A stretch of DNA of 16,115 nt from an uncultured Planctomycetaceae bacterium (GTDB taxonomy: Bacteria; Planctomycetota; Planctomycetia; Planctomycetales; Planctomycetaceae): the NCBI GenBank assembly GCA_903921605.1, contig CAIXQV010000260.1, positions 1 to 16,115 of the forward strand. The letters are read 5' to 3'. Both the position numbers and the translations under genes were made by a program. Shown here piece by piece: positions 1 to 10,700 of the stretch; the first letter of the stretch is position 1, and every line of letters begins with the position of its first letter. The notes beneath the pieces were generated by a model. That model saw only the letters and a list, made by a program, of their open reading frames with translations, searched no databases and was not told the origin of the DNA.

Positions 1-3000
1 GTGCGAGCGACCTCGGCGGATGGTTCGTTTACTGATCAGGCCTTCTCAATTGCAATCGTGGATGCAAATGAGTTTGCCGTGACAATTCCTGCTGACACAG
101 ACACGGCGAGCGATGCTGTTGATGAGAACGTAGCGATCGGCACCGCGGTCGGAATTACAGCCACCGCAAGTGACGCAGATGCCACCACAAATAGTGTGAC
201 CTACAGCCTGTTCAATAGCGATGGTGGGAACTTCGCGATCGACGCGAACACCGGTATCGTGACGACGGCGGCTCTGTTGAATCGCGAAACTCTGGGAGCA
301 ACTCGCAGTATCACCGTTCGAGCGACCTCCGCTGACGGCTCACATGCTGATCAAGTGTTTACGATCGCGATTGGCGACCTGGATGAATTTGACGTTACTG
401 CGATAACAGATGCGAATAATGGGAGTAATGAGATTTATGAGAATGCAACGACGGGCACGCTGATCGGATTCGTTGCCTTTAGCGAAGATAATGACGCCAC
501 GACCAACAGCATTACCTATAGCCTGACAGATGACGCGGGCGGTCGATTTTCGATCGACGCCAACACTGGCATTGTCACAGTGGCTGGTGCAATCGACCGC
601 GAAACCGACGGAGCCAGCTTGAACATCTCCGTTCGTGCGACCAGCATTGATGGTTCGACCGCCGACAGCATCTTTACAATCAATGTGCTGGATGTGAGTG
701 AGTATTCTGTAACGAATCCAATCGACATTGATGGAGTGGCCAACAACGTCGACGAAAACGCATCGATTGGCACAGTTGTGAATATCACAGCCCAGGCACA
801 GGATGCGGACATTACGAACAACTCGGTCACCTACAGCCTGTTTGATAACGACGGCGGACGATTTGCGATTGATGCAAACACCGGAGTTGTCACTGTCGCC
901 GGAAGCATCGACCGGGAGAATGACGGACCAACCAGAAGCATCGTCGTCAGAGCGACCAGCGTTGATGGTTCAACGGCCGACACAACCTTCTCAATCGCCA
1001 TCAATGATCTTGATGAATTCAACGTATCGGTCCCAACAGACAGTGACGCTGCCGCGAATCAGGTGAATGAGAACTCCGCGATCGGTAGTGTCGTGGGACT
1101 GACAATAAGTGCATACGACAGCGACGCCACAACGAACGGAGTGCTGTATAGCCTGATCGACGATGCTGGCGGACGATTTGCGATCGACACAAACACTGGG
1201 ATTGTCACCGTGGCCGGAGCGATTGATCGCGAGACGGACGGAGCAACGCTCACCGTGACAGTGAGAGCCACCAGCGATGATGGTTCAACGGCGGATGGAA
1301 ACTTTGTGATCAACATCATCGATCAGGATGAGTTTGATGTGACCGCTCCTGTCGATACAGACTCGGCGGCCAACAATGTTGATGAAAACGCCGCGGTGGG
1401 TACGATCGTCGGCCTGACGGGTTTCAGCACCGACGGCGACGCGACGACGAACTCCGTAACCTACACCCTGAGCAACAACGACGGTGGTCGATTTGCCATC
1501 GACAGCGTCACCGGCATTGTGACTGTCGCTGGCAGCATCGATCGCGAGGCGGACGGGGCGACTCGCACGATTACTGTTCGAGCTGCCAGCGGTGATGGTT
1601 CAACGGCCGATCAGACATTCACAATCGCAATCAACGACCTTGATGAGTTTGACGTTACACCGGCCGTTGATACGAATAATGTGAGTAATGAGATTTATGA
1701 GAATGCGGCCGTTGGAACGATCGTCAACCTGACGACTTTCAGCACGGACGATGACGCCACAACGAACTCAGTCAGCTATAGCCTGTCAAACGACGACGGC
1801 GGACGATTCGCGATCGACAGTATCACGGGCACCGTCACCGTTGCCGGCACGATTGACCGCGAAGCCGACGGGGCAACTCGCACGATCACCGTTCGCGCGA
1901 CGAGCGTTGATGGATCGACGGCTGACACGACATTCACGATCGCGATCCATGATCTGGATGAATTCGATGTGACAGCGGCCGTTGATGCGAATAATGTGAG
2001 TAATGAGATTGATGAGAACGCGGCCATTGGAACCATCGTTAACCTGACCGCGTTCTCGACTGATGATGATGCGACGACGAATTCCGTCACCTACAGCCTG
2101 ACAGATGACGACGGCGGACGTTTTGCCATCGATGGTGTCACGGGAATTGTCACCGTCGCTGGCGGGATTGATCGCGAAGCCGACGGGATGACTCGTACGA
2201 TCACTGTGCGAGCGACCAGCGTTGATGGTTCTACCGCGGATCAGAGCTTTGCGATTGCGATCAACGATTTGAGTGAATTCAGCGTCACGACGGCCGTTGA
2301 TACGAATAATGGGAGTAATGAGATTGATGAGAATGCGGGCATCGGAACGATTGTGAATCTGACTGCGTTCTCGACTGACGATGACTCAACTACGAATTCC
2401 GTCACCTACAGCCTGGCCAACAATGACGGCGGACGATTCGCCATCGACAGCGTGACCGGGATTGTCACGGTTGCCGGCGCAATCGATCGAGAAGCCGACG
2501 GAGCCAGCAGGACGATCACCGTGCGTGCTACGAGCACCGATGGATCGACCGCGGATACAACATTCACGATTGCCATCAATGATCTTGATGAATTTGACAC
2601 GTCGGCAGTGACTGATGCGAATAATGGGAACAATGAGATTCTGGAGAATGCGACCGTTGGTGCGACGGTCAATCTGACCGCATTCGCGGATGACAGCGAC
2701 GCGACGACCAACGCAATCACCTACAGCCTGACAGACGATGACGGCGGACGATTTAGCATTGATGCTATCACTGGTCTTGTCACAGTGGCCGGTGCGATCG
2801 ATCGAGAAGCCGACGGGCCGGTTCGCAACATCACCGTGCGAGCCACCAGTGCTGATAGTTCATTCAGCGAGATGACCTTTGCGATCAACATTCTCGACGC
2901 CGATGAATTCGACACGACAGCCGTCGTTGATTCCGATGCCGGAACCGATCTGGTCGCCGAGAACGCTGCGATTGGCACCGTGGTCGGGGTCACAGGATTC

Positions 3001-6000
3001 GCGCAGGACGATGATGCGACGACGAATTCCATTTCCTACAGTCTTGCAAACAACGATGGCGGACGTTTTACCATCGATGCGTTCTCGGGTGTCGTGACTG
3101 TCGCGGGTGCGATTAACCGAGAGACAGACGGGGCCACGCGGTCCATCATTGTCCGAGCCACCAGCGCGGATGCGTCGTTCACCGAGCAGACGTTTGTGAT
3201 CACCATCGCTGACGTGAATGAGTTCAGCGTGACAACTCCTGCAGATGGGAATAATGGGAGTAATGCGATTGATGAGAATTCGGCGGTTGGTGCGACGGTC
3301 AATCTGACGGCTTTTGCGGAAGACCTTGACGCGACAACCAATGGCGTCACCTACAGCCTGACCGACAATGACGGCGGTCGATTCAGCATTGATGCGAATA
3401 CAGGCGTTGTCACTGTCGCGGGAGCCATCGATCGCGAAGCCGATGGAGCGTCTCGATCAATCACTGTGCGTGCGACCAGCGTCGATGGTTCAACCGCCGA
3501 CACGACGTTTACGATTGCGATCAATGATGTCGATGAATTTGATGTCACGGCGGTTGCGGATGCGAATAATGGGAGTAATGAGATTTATGAGAATGCGGCG
3601 GTTGGTGCGACCGTCAATCTGACGGCGTTTGCCGAAGACCTTGACGCTACAACGAACGCCATCACCTACAGCCTGACGAATAACGACGGCGGACGGTTCG
3701 CAATCAATTCCGTGACAGGAGTTGTGACTGTTGCCGGTGCAATCAATCGCGAGACCGATGGGGCAGTTCGATCCATCACGATCCGCGCGACCAGTGCCGA
3801 TGCTTCGTTTGCTGAGCAAACATTTTCGATCGCGATCCTGGATGCAGACGAATTCAACGTTTCCGCGCCGGTGGATACGAATGCTGTGGCCAATGCCGTC
3901 AATGAGAACGCAACAAACGGCACTGTTGTTGGCGTCACCATGTCGGCCTTCGACGGCGATGCTACGCTCAACGGAATCACGTTTAGCCTGCTCAATGACG
4001 CTGGCGGACGATTTGCGATCGATGCCAGCACGGGCATTGTCACCGTGGCCAATGGCAGCCTGTCGGACCGAGAACTGGCGAGTTCTCATACGATTGTTGT
4101 TCAAGCGGCCAGCGATGACGGATCGTTTTCCACGCTCTCTGTGAACATTGCACTGATCGATGTGGATGAGTTCGATATCACGCCGGCTGTCGATGTGAAC
4201 GCGACCGCGAATCTGGTGGCTGAACTGGCTCTGCAGGGCACAATCACTGGAATTACGATCTCGGCCAGTGATGCTGACGCGACAACAAATGCCATTAGCT
4301 ATTCCCTGGATGATAACGCGGGCGGAAGGTTCCAGATCAATGCTTCGACCGGCGTCATCACCGTTGGCCTGACGCCGCTCAACTTCGAATTCGCGTCGAT
4401 GTATTCCGTTACCGCTCGAGCCGCCAGCGCGGATGGATCTGCGGCGACGATTACCGTGACGATCGGCCTTGCGGACGTCAATGAGTTTCCAATCTCGGCG
4501 ATTAGCGATGCCAATGTCGCGGCAAATGCAGTCGCGGAAAACGCCGTCAACGGTTCCGTCGTCGGAATCACAGCGTTCGCTTCGGATGCTGACGGAACTG
4601 ACTTCGTCACCTACAGTCTGGACAACACGGCTGGCGGACGATTCACGATTGACGCGAATACGGGAGTCATCACCGTTGCTGATGGCGCGCTGCTGAACTA
4701 CGAAGCAGCCGCCAGCCACAGTGTCACAGTTCGAGCTCGGTCGACCGATGGCTCCAGCACAACTCAAGTGTTGACGATCAATCTGATCGACGTCAATGAA
4801 TTCTCCATCACGCCAATTGCTGACAGCAACCCAGCCGCGAATGCAGTGAACGAGAACGCCACAAACGGCACGCTGGTTGGTTTCACTGCCACTGCGATGG
4901 ATGCGGACGGCACGAACAATGTCATCACCTACACGCTGGACGACAACGCGGGCGGACGCTTCTCAATCAACGCAGCGACGGGCGCAGTGAGCGTTGCCAA
5001 TGGAAGTTTGCTGAATCGGGAAACGGCGGCGAGCCACAACATCATCGTTCGAGCCACGTCTGCAGATCTTTCGTTTGTGACTCAGACGGTTTCGATTTCT
5101 ATCAATGACGTCAATGAGTTTGCGGTCTCAGCGGTGACTGATACCGACACAAACACCGAAGTTGTGTCTGAGAATGCAGCCAACGGAACTGTGGTCGGGG
5201 TTACGGCCTTTGCATTCGATGCGGACGGCACGAACAACACGATTGTTTACTCTCTCGACTCCAGCGCCGGTGGCAGATTTGCTGTCGACGCGAGCACAGG
5301 CGTTCTGACCGTGGCAAATGGGAATTTGCTGAACTATGAGGCTCAAATCAGTCACACCGCGACCGTGCGAGCGACCTCAGCTGACGGCTCATTTTCCGTT
5401 CGAATGTACACGATTCAGCTGAACGACGTTGATGAATTCGATGTGGCTGCCATCACAGATTCGAATCTGGCAGCGGACGCGGTGAACGAGAACGCTGCCG
5501 TGGGCACCTTGGTCGGAATCACGGCAGCCGCCTTCGACGCTGACGGCACGAACAATACCATCACATGGACACTGGACGACAATGCAGGTGGCCGATTTGC
5601 GATTGATTCAGCAACCGGAATCGTGACCGTCGCGGATGGAAGTTTGCTCGACCGCGAAACCAGCGGATCACACACGATTATCGTTCGAGCCACCAGCAGT
5701 GATTCGTCCTTCATGACTCGGTCCTTCACAGTCGCGGTGAACGACCTGAATGACACGGTCCCGATCATTACATCAGCACAACAGTTCTCGGTTTCTGAAC
5801 TGGCCGGTGTCGGGACCATCGTCGGCAATGTTGTGGCGACCGACGCCGACAGCGTGGGAACACTTCAGAACTGGTCTATCGTGGGAGGCAACAGCGACGG
5901 CATCTTCAGTATCAATGCTGCGACGGGGCGGCTGTCAGTCAGCAACGTTACCAATCTGAATTTCGAGCGTACCGCCACCTACACGTTGCTTGTGGCCACG

Positions 6001-7662
6001 ACGGACGGAGTCAACACATCACTGACAGAAACCGTAGTGATTTCTGTGGTCGATGAAAACGAAGCGCCGATCTTCGGGCCATCCTCCGGATTCACGATCA
6101 ATGAAAACCTCTCCAACAATACAGTGATTGGACAAGTCACCGCTATCGACGTCGACGCCGCAGATCAACTCACCTATTCACTGAGCAGCAGCGTTCCCGT
6201 CTCAGCATTCTCGATTGATGCGGTCACAGGGGAAATCTTTGTTCGCAACTCATCGCTGCTCAATTTTGAAGCTCTCAGAACAATTACGCTGACGGTTCAG
6301 GTGACAGATCGAGCCGGCCTGTCGGATTCACTGACGACTGTGGTCAATCTCCGCGATATCAATGAAGTTCCCACAGCCATCAGTCTGACCGGCGGACTCG
6401 TGAACGAGAACAGTGTCGCAGGAGTCCTTGTCGGGACGGTGTCGGGCATCGATCCGGATGCCGGCGACCAGCTTAGCTATACGCTCACCGAGAGTGCATT
6501 GGGGCGATTTTCTGTCGATTCACGCACCGGGGCGATCACAGTGGCACTTGGTGCCAGCCTGAACTACGAAGCAGCCACATCGCACACAATTGCTGTTCGC
6601 ACGATAGACGGGAACGGGCTGTTCTTTGATCAATCGTTTACGATCAATGTGCGAGATATCAACGAAGCTCCGATTGCCTTTGCGGATGTTTATTACACAT
6701 TCCAGCTCACAAAGCTCGAGCTGACTTCACTCACCGGTGTTCTCTGGAATGACTACGACGATGATGGCGATACGCTGACGGCTCAGTTGCTCTCCAGCGT
6801 TGGGCACGGCACAGTGTTGCTGCGAGCTGATGGTTCGCTTCTGTACGATCCTGTCGATGTCTTCACGGGCACTGTCACCTTCACCTATCGCATCACGGAT
6901 GGAGTTGCGTTCAGCAATTCAGTCACTGTCACGATCGACGTTTTGGCGACAGTCAATCCCGGTGGTGGCGGCAGTGGAAATGGATCTGGCAACGGCGGTG
7001 GTACCGGCGGCGGTGGGAATACCGGAGGTAATGGCAGTACTGACCCCGGCACAGTCAATGTTCCGCCCGGGCTCGGGAATGGAACAAGCACCTCGACCGC
7101 AACGACTTCGAACACGATCTTCCAGCAGCCGATCACAGAGACTTCCGGAAACTCCTTTGAGGCGATGATCGATGCAACGATGCAAGCTCCCTCGCTTAGT
7201 GCAGGCGTTTCTCAAAGCATGCAGCCGATTCTGGATTCGGGATTCTCCGATCGTACCGAGATCGACCACCGTCCCGACGCCGGTCCACAACCTGTCATTG
7301 GCGGCCATGTTTCTACAACCTGGCGCCATTCAGCAGTCGAGCGACTGCCGTTTGACGCACTGGTACGCACCATAGAACTTCGCGTTGAGCCGCAGCTTGA
7401 CGGCCATGCGGAAGTTGACCATCGCTTTGCTGGATTTACTACAGGAGATCTGGTGGTTGGCACCTCGGCCGTTGTTTCTACCTCGGTCTCCGTGGGGATC
7501 ATGGTCTGGGTTCTGCGAGGTGGTTCGCTGCTGACAGCATTTATGTCAGCGACTCCGGTGTGGACCGCATTTGACCCGCTGCCGATTCTGGTCAATCGAG
7601 GCTCTGCAGGTCCGAAAGAGGATGACACACTGCTTTCTCTGGTCAAAGGATTAAGGAAGTAA
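1..7662 (+). CDS. Giant cadherin-repeat surface protein, C-terminal part (5' end outside window)
   Basis: The frame is open from base 1, and the first codon lies inside a repeat, so the true start is upstream. The visible 2553 residues hold the tail of one repeat, then 21 complete cadherin-like repeats of 101-106 residues. Typical marks are xEN (DEN, YEN, NEN), a GGRFxID strand, DRE or NRE, and an RATSxDGS strand. Most linkers read NDLDEF instead of the classical DxNDNxP. A VCBS/cadherin_5-like domain follows (about residues 2221-2316, with WNDYDDDGD), then a Gly/Asn/Ser-rich linker (about 2320-2350). A hydrophobic segment (about 2484-2505) is followed by RGGSL and a DPLPIL motif (2525-2530). 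The protein ends at TAA 7660-7662. Such repeats normally bind calcium and mediate adhesion or form surface fibres. I infer a secreted, envelope-anchored adhesin; ligand and partners are unknown. Confidence 0.9.
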   Translation: MRATSADGSFTDQAFSIAIVDANEFAVTIPADTDTASDAVDENVAIGTAVGITATASDADATTNSVTYSLFNSDGGNFAIDANTGIVTTAALLNRETLGATRSITVRATSADGSHADQVFTIAIGDLDEFDVTAITDANNGSNEIYENATTGTLIGFVAFSEDNDATTNSITYSLTDDAGGRFSIDANTGIVTVAGAIDRETDGASLNISVRATSIDGSTADSIFTINVLDVSEYSVTNPIDIDGVANNVDENASIGTVVNITAQAQDADITNNSVTYSLFDNDGGRFAIDANTGVVTVAGSIDRENDGPTRSIVVRATSVDGSTADTTFSIAINDLDEFNVSVPTDSDAAANQVNENSAIGSVVGLTISAYDSDATTNGVLYSLIDDAGGRFAIDTNTGIVTVAGAIDRETDGATLTVTVRATSDDGSTADGNFVINIIDQDEFDVTAPVDTDSAANNVDENAAVGTIVGLTGFSTDGDATTNSVTYTLSNNDGGRFAIDSVTGIVTVAGSIDREADGATRTITVRAASGDGSTADQTFTIAINDLDEFDVTPAVDTNNVSNEIYENAAVGTIVNLTTFSTDDDATTNSVSYSLSNDDGGRFAIDSITGTVTVAGTIDREADGATRTITVRATSVDGSTADTTFTIAIHDLDEFDVTAAVDANNVSNEIDENAAIGTIVNLTAFSTDDDATTNSVTYSLTDDDGGRFAIDGVTGIVTVAGGIDREADGMTRTITVRATSVDGSTADQSFAIAINDLSEFSVTTAVDTNNGSNEIDENAGIGTIVNLTAFSTDDDSTTNSVTYSLANNDGGRFAIDSVTGIVTVAGAIDREADGASRTITVRATSTDGSTADTTFTIAINDLDEFDTSAVTDANNGNNEILENATVGATVNLTAFADDSDATTNAITYSLTDDDGGRFSIDAITGLVTVAGAIDREADGPVRNITVRATSADSSFSEMTFAINILDADEFDTTAVVDSDAGTDLVAENAAIGTVVGVTGFAQDDDATTNSISYSLANNDGGRFTIDAFSGVVTVAGAINRETDGATRSIIVRATSADASFTEQTFVITIADVNEFSVTTPADGNNGSNAIDENSAVGATVNLTAFAEDLDATTNGVTYSLTDNDGGRFSIDANTGVVTVAGAIDREADGASRSITVRATSVDGSTADTTFTIAINDVDEFDVTAVADANNGSNEIYENAAVGATVNLTAFAEDLDATTNAITYSLTNNDGGRFAINSVTGVVTVAGAINRETDGAVRSITIRATSADASFAEQTFSIAILDADEFNVSAPVDTNAVANAVNENATNGTVVGVTMSAFDGDATLNGITFSLLNDAGGRFAIDASTGIVTVANGSLSDRELASSHTIVVQAASDDGSFSTLSVNIALIDVDEFDITPAVDVNATANLVAELALQGTITGITISASDADATTNAISYSLDDNAGGRFQINASTGVITVGLTPLNFEFASMYSVTARAASADGSAATITVTIGLADVNEFPISAISDANVAANAVAENAVNGSVVGITAFASDADGTDFVTYSLDNTAGGRFTIDANTGVITVADGALLNYEAAASHSVTVRARSTDGSSTTQVLTINLIDVNEFSITPIADSNPAANAVNENATNGTLVGFTATAMDADGTNNVITYTLDDNAGGRFSINAATGAVSVANGSLLNRETAASHNIIVRATSADLSFVTQTVSISINDVNEFAVSAVTDTDTNTEVVSENAANGTVVGVTAFAFDADGTNNTIVYSLDSSAGGRFAVDASTGVLTVANGNLLNYEAQISHTATVRATSADGSFSVRMYTIQLNDVDEFDVAAITDSNLAADAVNENAAVGTLVGITAAAFDADGTNNTITWTLDDNAGGRFAIDSATGIVTVADGSLLDRETSGSHTIIVRATSSDSSFMTRSFTVAVNDLNDTVPIITSAQQFSVSELAGVGTIVGNVVATDADSVGTLQNWSIVGGNSDGIFSINAATGRLSVSNVTNLNFERTATYTLLVATTDGVNTSLTETVVISVVDENEAPIFGPSSGFTINENLSNNTVIGQVTAIDVDAADQLTYSLSSSVPVSAFSIDAVTGEIFVRNSSLLNFEALRTITLTVQVTDRAGLSDSLTTVVNLRDINEVPTAISLTGGLVNENSVAGVLVGTVSGIDPDAGDQLSYTLTESALGRFSVDSRTGAITVALGASLNYEAATSHTIAVRTIDGNGLFFDQSFTINVRDINEAPIAFADVYYTFQLTKLELTSLTGVLWNDYDDDGDTLTAQLLSSVGHGTVLLRADGSLLYDPVDVFTGTVTFTYRITDGVAFSNSVTVTIDVLATVNPGGGGSGNGSGNGGGTGGGGNTGGNGSTDPGTVNVPPGLGNGTSTSTATTSNTIFQQPITETSGNSFEAMIDATMQAPSLSAGVSQSMQPILDSGFSDRTEIDHRPDAGPQPVIGGHVSTTWRHSAVERLPFDALVRTIELRVEPQLDGHAEVDHRFAGFTTGDLVVGTSAVVSTSVSVGIMVWVLRGGSLLTAFMSATPVWTAFDPLPILVNRGSAGPKEDDTLLSLVKGLRK
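409..446 (+). repeat. 38-bp direct repeat, copy 1, inside cadherin unit 2
   Basis: This AT-richer tract encodes DANNGSNEIYENA. It is base-for-base identical to 3559-3596, exactly ten 315-bp units downstream. Related versions with a few changes lie at the same phase in the units with GAATAAT at 1674, 1989, 2304, 2619 and 3249. The copies keep the same synonymous codons (AAT, GGG, AGT), which differ from the AAC-rich choices nearby. Confidence 0.85.
3559..3596 (+). repeat. 38-bp direct repeat, copy 2, inside cadherin unit 12
   Basis: This tract is identical to 409-446 and 3150 bp (ten units) away from it. It supports recent duplication or gene conversion between distant units of the array. Confidence 0.85.
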
Positions 7663-7721
7663 CTCAGTTCACCGGCTGGACGCAATTTCCGCGACGACAT
7701 AGATTGCGCAGTCCAACTGAG
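7663..7721 (+). other. Long imperfect inverted repeat between cadherin gene and kinase gene
   Basis: CTCAGTT (7663-7669) pairs with AACTGAG (7715-7721). GGAC plus GCAAT (7678-7686) pairs with ATTGC (7703-7707) and GTCC (7711-7714). This gives 16 base pairs, with an 8-nt bulge on the left arm, a 3-nt bulge on the right arm and a 16-nt loop. The stem begins right after the TAA of the upstream gene. No T-run follows, so it is not a standard intrinsic terminator. It may protect the 3' end of the surface-protein mRNA or attenuate read-through into the kinase gene. Confidence 0.55.
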
Positions 7722-7777
7722 CCTTGGAACAGGCGGTTGAGACTCACACGATTTCTTTTTGTGGACTCATCGTTGCC

Positions 7778-10700
7778 ATGCCCAGTCAACCGTCGACCGG
7801 AAGCGGACTTGGCCGAGCTCCTTTGCGGATCGCGGGATTTTACGCTTGTTTTGGCCTGTTGTGGATTTGGCTGAGCGATTGGGCCTTGATCTGGCTCGGG
7901 TACACCGATAGCTATCCATTTCTGGCCAGTGCAATCAAAGGCACAATCTTCGTGGCGATCACGGCCATGCTGCTGCACTGGTTGGTCAAGCGTGAGGTTG
8001 CCGTCGCGCAGAGATCCGAAACTCTGCTGCGGGCGGTGGTCGAAGGTACGACGGATGCCGTGTTCGTCAAGGATTGTGACGGACGATATTTGCTGGCCAA
8101 TGAAGCTACGGCGAGTTTCATCGGCAGACCTGTGGATGAAGTTCTGGGGCGCGACGACAGAGAACTTTTCCCGGCTACCGATGCCGAACGACTGATGGCC
8201 AATGACCGCACAATCATGGCCGGGGACAAAGTCGTCAATCTGGAGGAAACAATCACCTCCGCCGGTGCGAAACGGACTTACCATGCGACAAAAGCTCCGC
8301 TCCGCGATGCAACCGGGAGGGTCTCAGGGCTGATCGGCGTCGCTCGTGACATGACTGAGCGGAGGGCCATCGAAGACGCACTGCGCGTCAGCGACGATCA
8401 GTACCGCGAATTGGCCAACGCCATCCCACAAATTGTCTGGACCGCCAGTCCGGATGGTGCCGTGACACACTTAAACTCAAAGACTGTCGAATACACCGGC
8501 CTGGCGGAAACCGATTTAACCGGCTGGTCGTGGCAAAGTGTAATCCACTCGGATGATGTCACTGGTGCCGTGAGTGAATGGTCGCTTGCTCTTCGAGATG
8601 GCGTGCCAAGAACTTTTGAGATGCGGATACGACGAACTGACGGCGAGTACCGTTGGCACATTGTCCGCCAGCTCCCACTTCGCAATGCAGCCGGCGAAAT
8701 TGAGTCGTGGGTTGGGACCTGCACTGATGTTGACGATCTGAAGCAGACCAAGTCCACTCTTCGCGAGACCGAAAGTCGGCTCAAGGAGGCGCAAAAGATC
8801 GCTCGTTCGGGAAGCTGGAACTGGGAGCCGGCGACAAACAGGGTCTCATGGTCGGACGCCGAGTTCGAATTGTTCGGACTGAAACCGGGATCCGCACAGC
8901 CAAGTTTCGATGCGTTTCTCGCGCTCCTTCATCCGGACGATCGAGGTATCGCGATTGCGCGAGTCGAAGCCATAGTGGCCGGCGCCAGCGAGTTCTCCAA
9001 TGACGTCCGAATCATCCGGCCAGATGGGCAATGCATCTGGATTCACAGTCGCGCCCGCGCGACACGAGACACAGACCAGAGAATTATCCTGGTCGAAGGG
9101 ACCGACCAGGATATTACGGACATGGTCCTTGCAAAGCAGCAACTCCAGGCTGAACGGGACCGATTTGAGAAGCTGATGGAAGCTGTGCCGGTCGCGATCT
9201 GCTCATTTCAACTCGCCCCGGACGGCCGAGTGACGATGCCCTACGCCAGTCCGCGGATCGAAACCATCTGCGGCATTTCGCCGGCCGCTCTGGCCAGGGA
9301 CGCCGCAGGAATATTCTCAACGATCCACCCGGATGATGTCGAGCACATGCACACAGTGGTTGCTGAATCTTTAAAATCGATGACCTTATGGCGAAGTGAG
9401 TTTCGCGTCCACAGCCCCGTGCTGGGTGAGATCTGGGTCGAAGGCTGCTCCGCTCCTGTGCGACTCTCCGACGGCTCTGTGCTCTGGCATGGCTATGTGA
9501 ATGATGTTACAGCGCGGAAGCAGGTAGACGATGCTCTGCGAGCCAGTGAGCGGCGACTCCGGCTGGCACTGGAGGCTGCAGGTTCCATTGCATTCACCTG
9601 GGACATCCCGCATGACGCGGTCACGCGGTATTTTAGTAACGAGCCGGCTTTGCCTGTGACTGCTGAGCGACTTGGCACGTTGAATGACGTTCGCAAGCAT
9701 GTCCACCCGGACGATCTGCCGGAATTTGATTCGCGACTCGCAGCCTGCCTCGCGAGTGGTGCCGAGTATCGAAACGGATATCGTGTTGTCCGCCCCGATG
9801 GAGCCATCGTCACGTTGGCAGAATACGGCTACCTCGACAGGGCGGCCGACGGATCTCCGCTTTGCCTGACCGGCATCTCGATCGACATCACCGAACGTGT
9901 TGCGGCAACCGAAGCACTGCGAGCCAGCGAGACGCGTTATCGGCAACTGGTCGATTTTCTCCCAACGGCGATCTTTGTTTATGCCAACGACAGGATTCTC
10001 TACGCGAATCCGGCCTTCCTGCGGATGATCGGGGCGAACAGTGTCGACGAACTCCTGGGAAGCAGCCTTTTCGACATCGCCCACCCAACGGCACACGACG
10101 CTATTCACCGACGAAACGACCTTATGTCGCAATCCGGCACCGCTGGGCCAGGATTTGAAAAACGAGTCGTCCGCAAAGATGGACGATCCGTTCCGGTTTA
10201 CTCGGTCGCCGCCCCTCTCAGTGGATTCGGCCAACCGGCGACTCTCGTCGCGCTGTCTGACCTTACTGCGCGGGAGCGAGCAACGCAATTACTCCGCTCT
10301 GTGCTAAGCAGCGTCGGCGACACCATCCTGACGATCAATGAACGGGGAGTGATCCGATCAGCAAACCCGGCGGCCATTCGCCAATTCGGGTACACCGAAG
10401 ACGAATTGATTGGACGCAACGTCAGCATACTCATGAATGAGCCGTTCTCCCAGGAGCATGAAGGCTACCTGTTGAGCTATCTCAAAACGGGGGTGGCTAA
10501 GGTGATCGGTATCGGCCGCGAGTTCGAATGTCTGCGACGTGATGGCACTCATTTCCCGGCAGAATTGACCGTAACCGAGTTCTCACTCGAAGGCGAGCGA
10601 TTTTTTACTGGTGTTCTGCGAGACATCACCGAGCGTCAACGCCTGCAGTCGCAGTTTATCCAGTCACAGAAGATGGAAGCGGTCGGGCGGCTGGCTGGTG

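Larger units (their letters stand above)
70..5754 (+). repeat. Tandem array of 18 cadherin-like units, about 315 bp each
   Basis: Using the conserved Glu codon of the xEN motif as a ruler, units fall at 124, 439, 754, 1069, 1384, 1699, 2014, 2329, 2644, 2959, 3274, 3589 and 3904: twelve successive steps of exactly 315 bp. They continue at 4222, 4537, 4852, 5170 and 5488 with steps of 315 or 318 bp. Three more divergent units follow at 5797, 6103 and 6406 (309, 306 and 303 bp). Two subtypes are visible. Most of the first twelve units carry a short VAGAIDREADGA-type loop. Units from 3904 carry a longer VANGSLLNRE-type loop with His in place of the Asp-Gly. Confidence 0.9.

Noticed and set aside
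516..3350. Series of antisense open frames of 103-104 codons at repeat phase
   Set aside because: They recur because the underlying 315-bp unit recurs; each is a shadow of the cadherin repeat.
3490..4767. 425-codon open frame on the minus strand inside the cadherin gene
   Set aside because: It lies fully antisense to a convincing repeat-encoding frame. Its openness follows from the repetitive composition, and its translation is rich in Arg, Asn and Ser with no domain.
6885..7136. Pro-rich antisense frame opposite the Gly-rich linker
   Set aside because: Gly codons GGN read as Pro codons on the other strand, so this is a shadow of the linker in the surface protein.
7724..7777. TTG start for the kinase, adding 18 residues
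   Set aside because: There is no binding site before it and it lies 2 nt after the inverted repeat. The ATG at 7778 gives a normal N-terminus before the first membrane helix. Neither start is proven.
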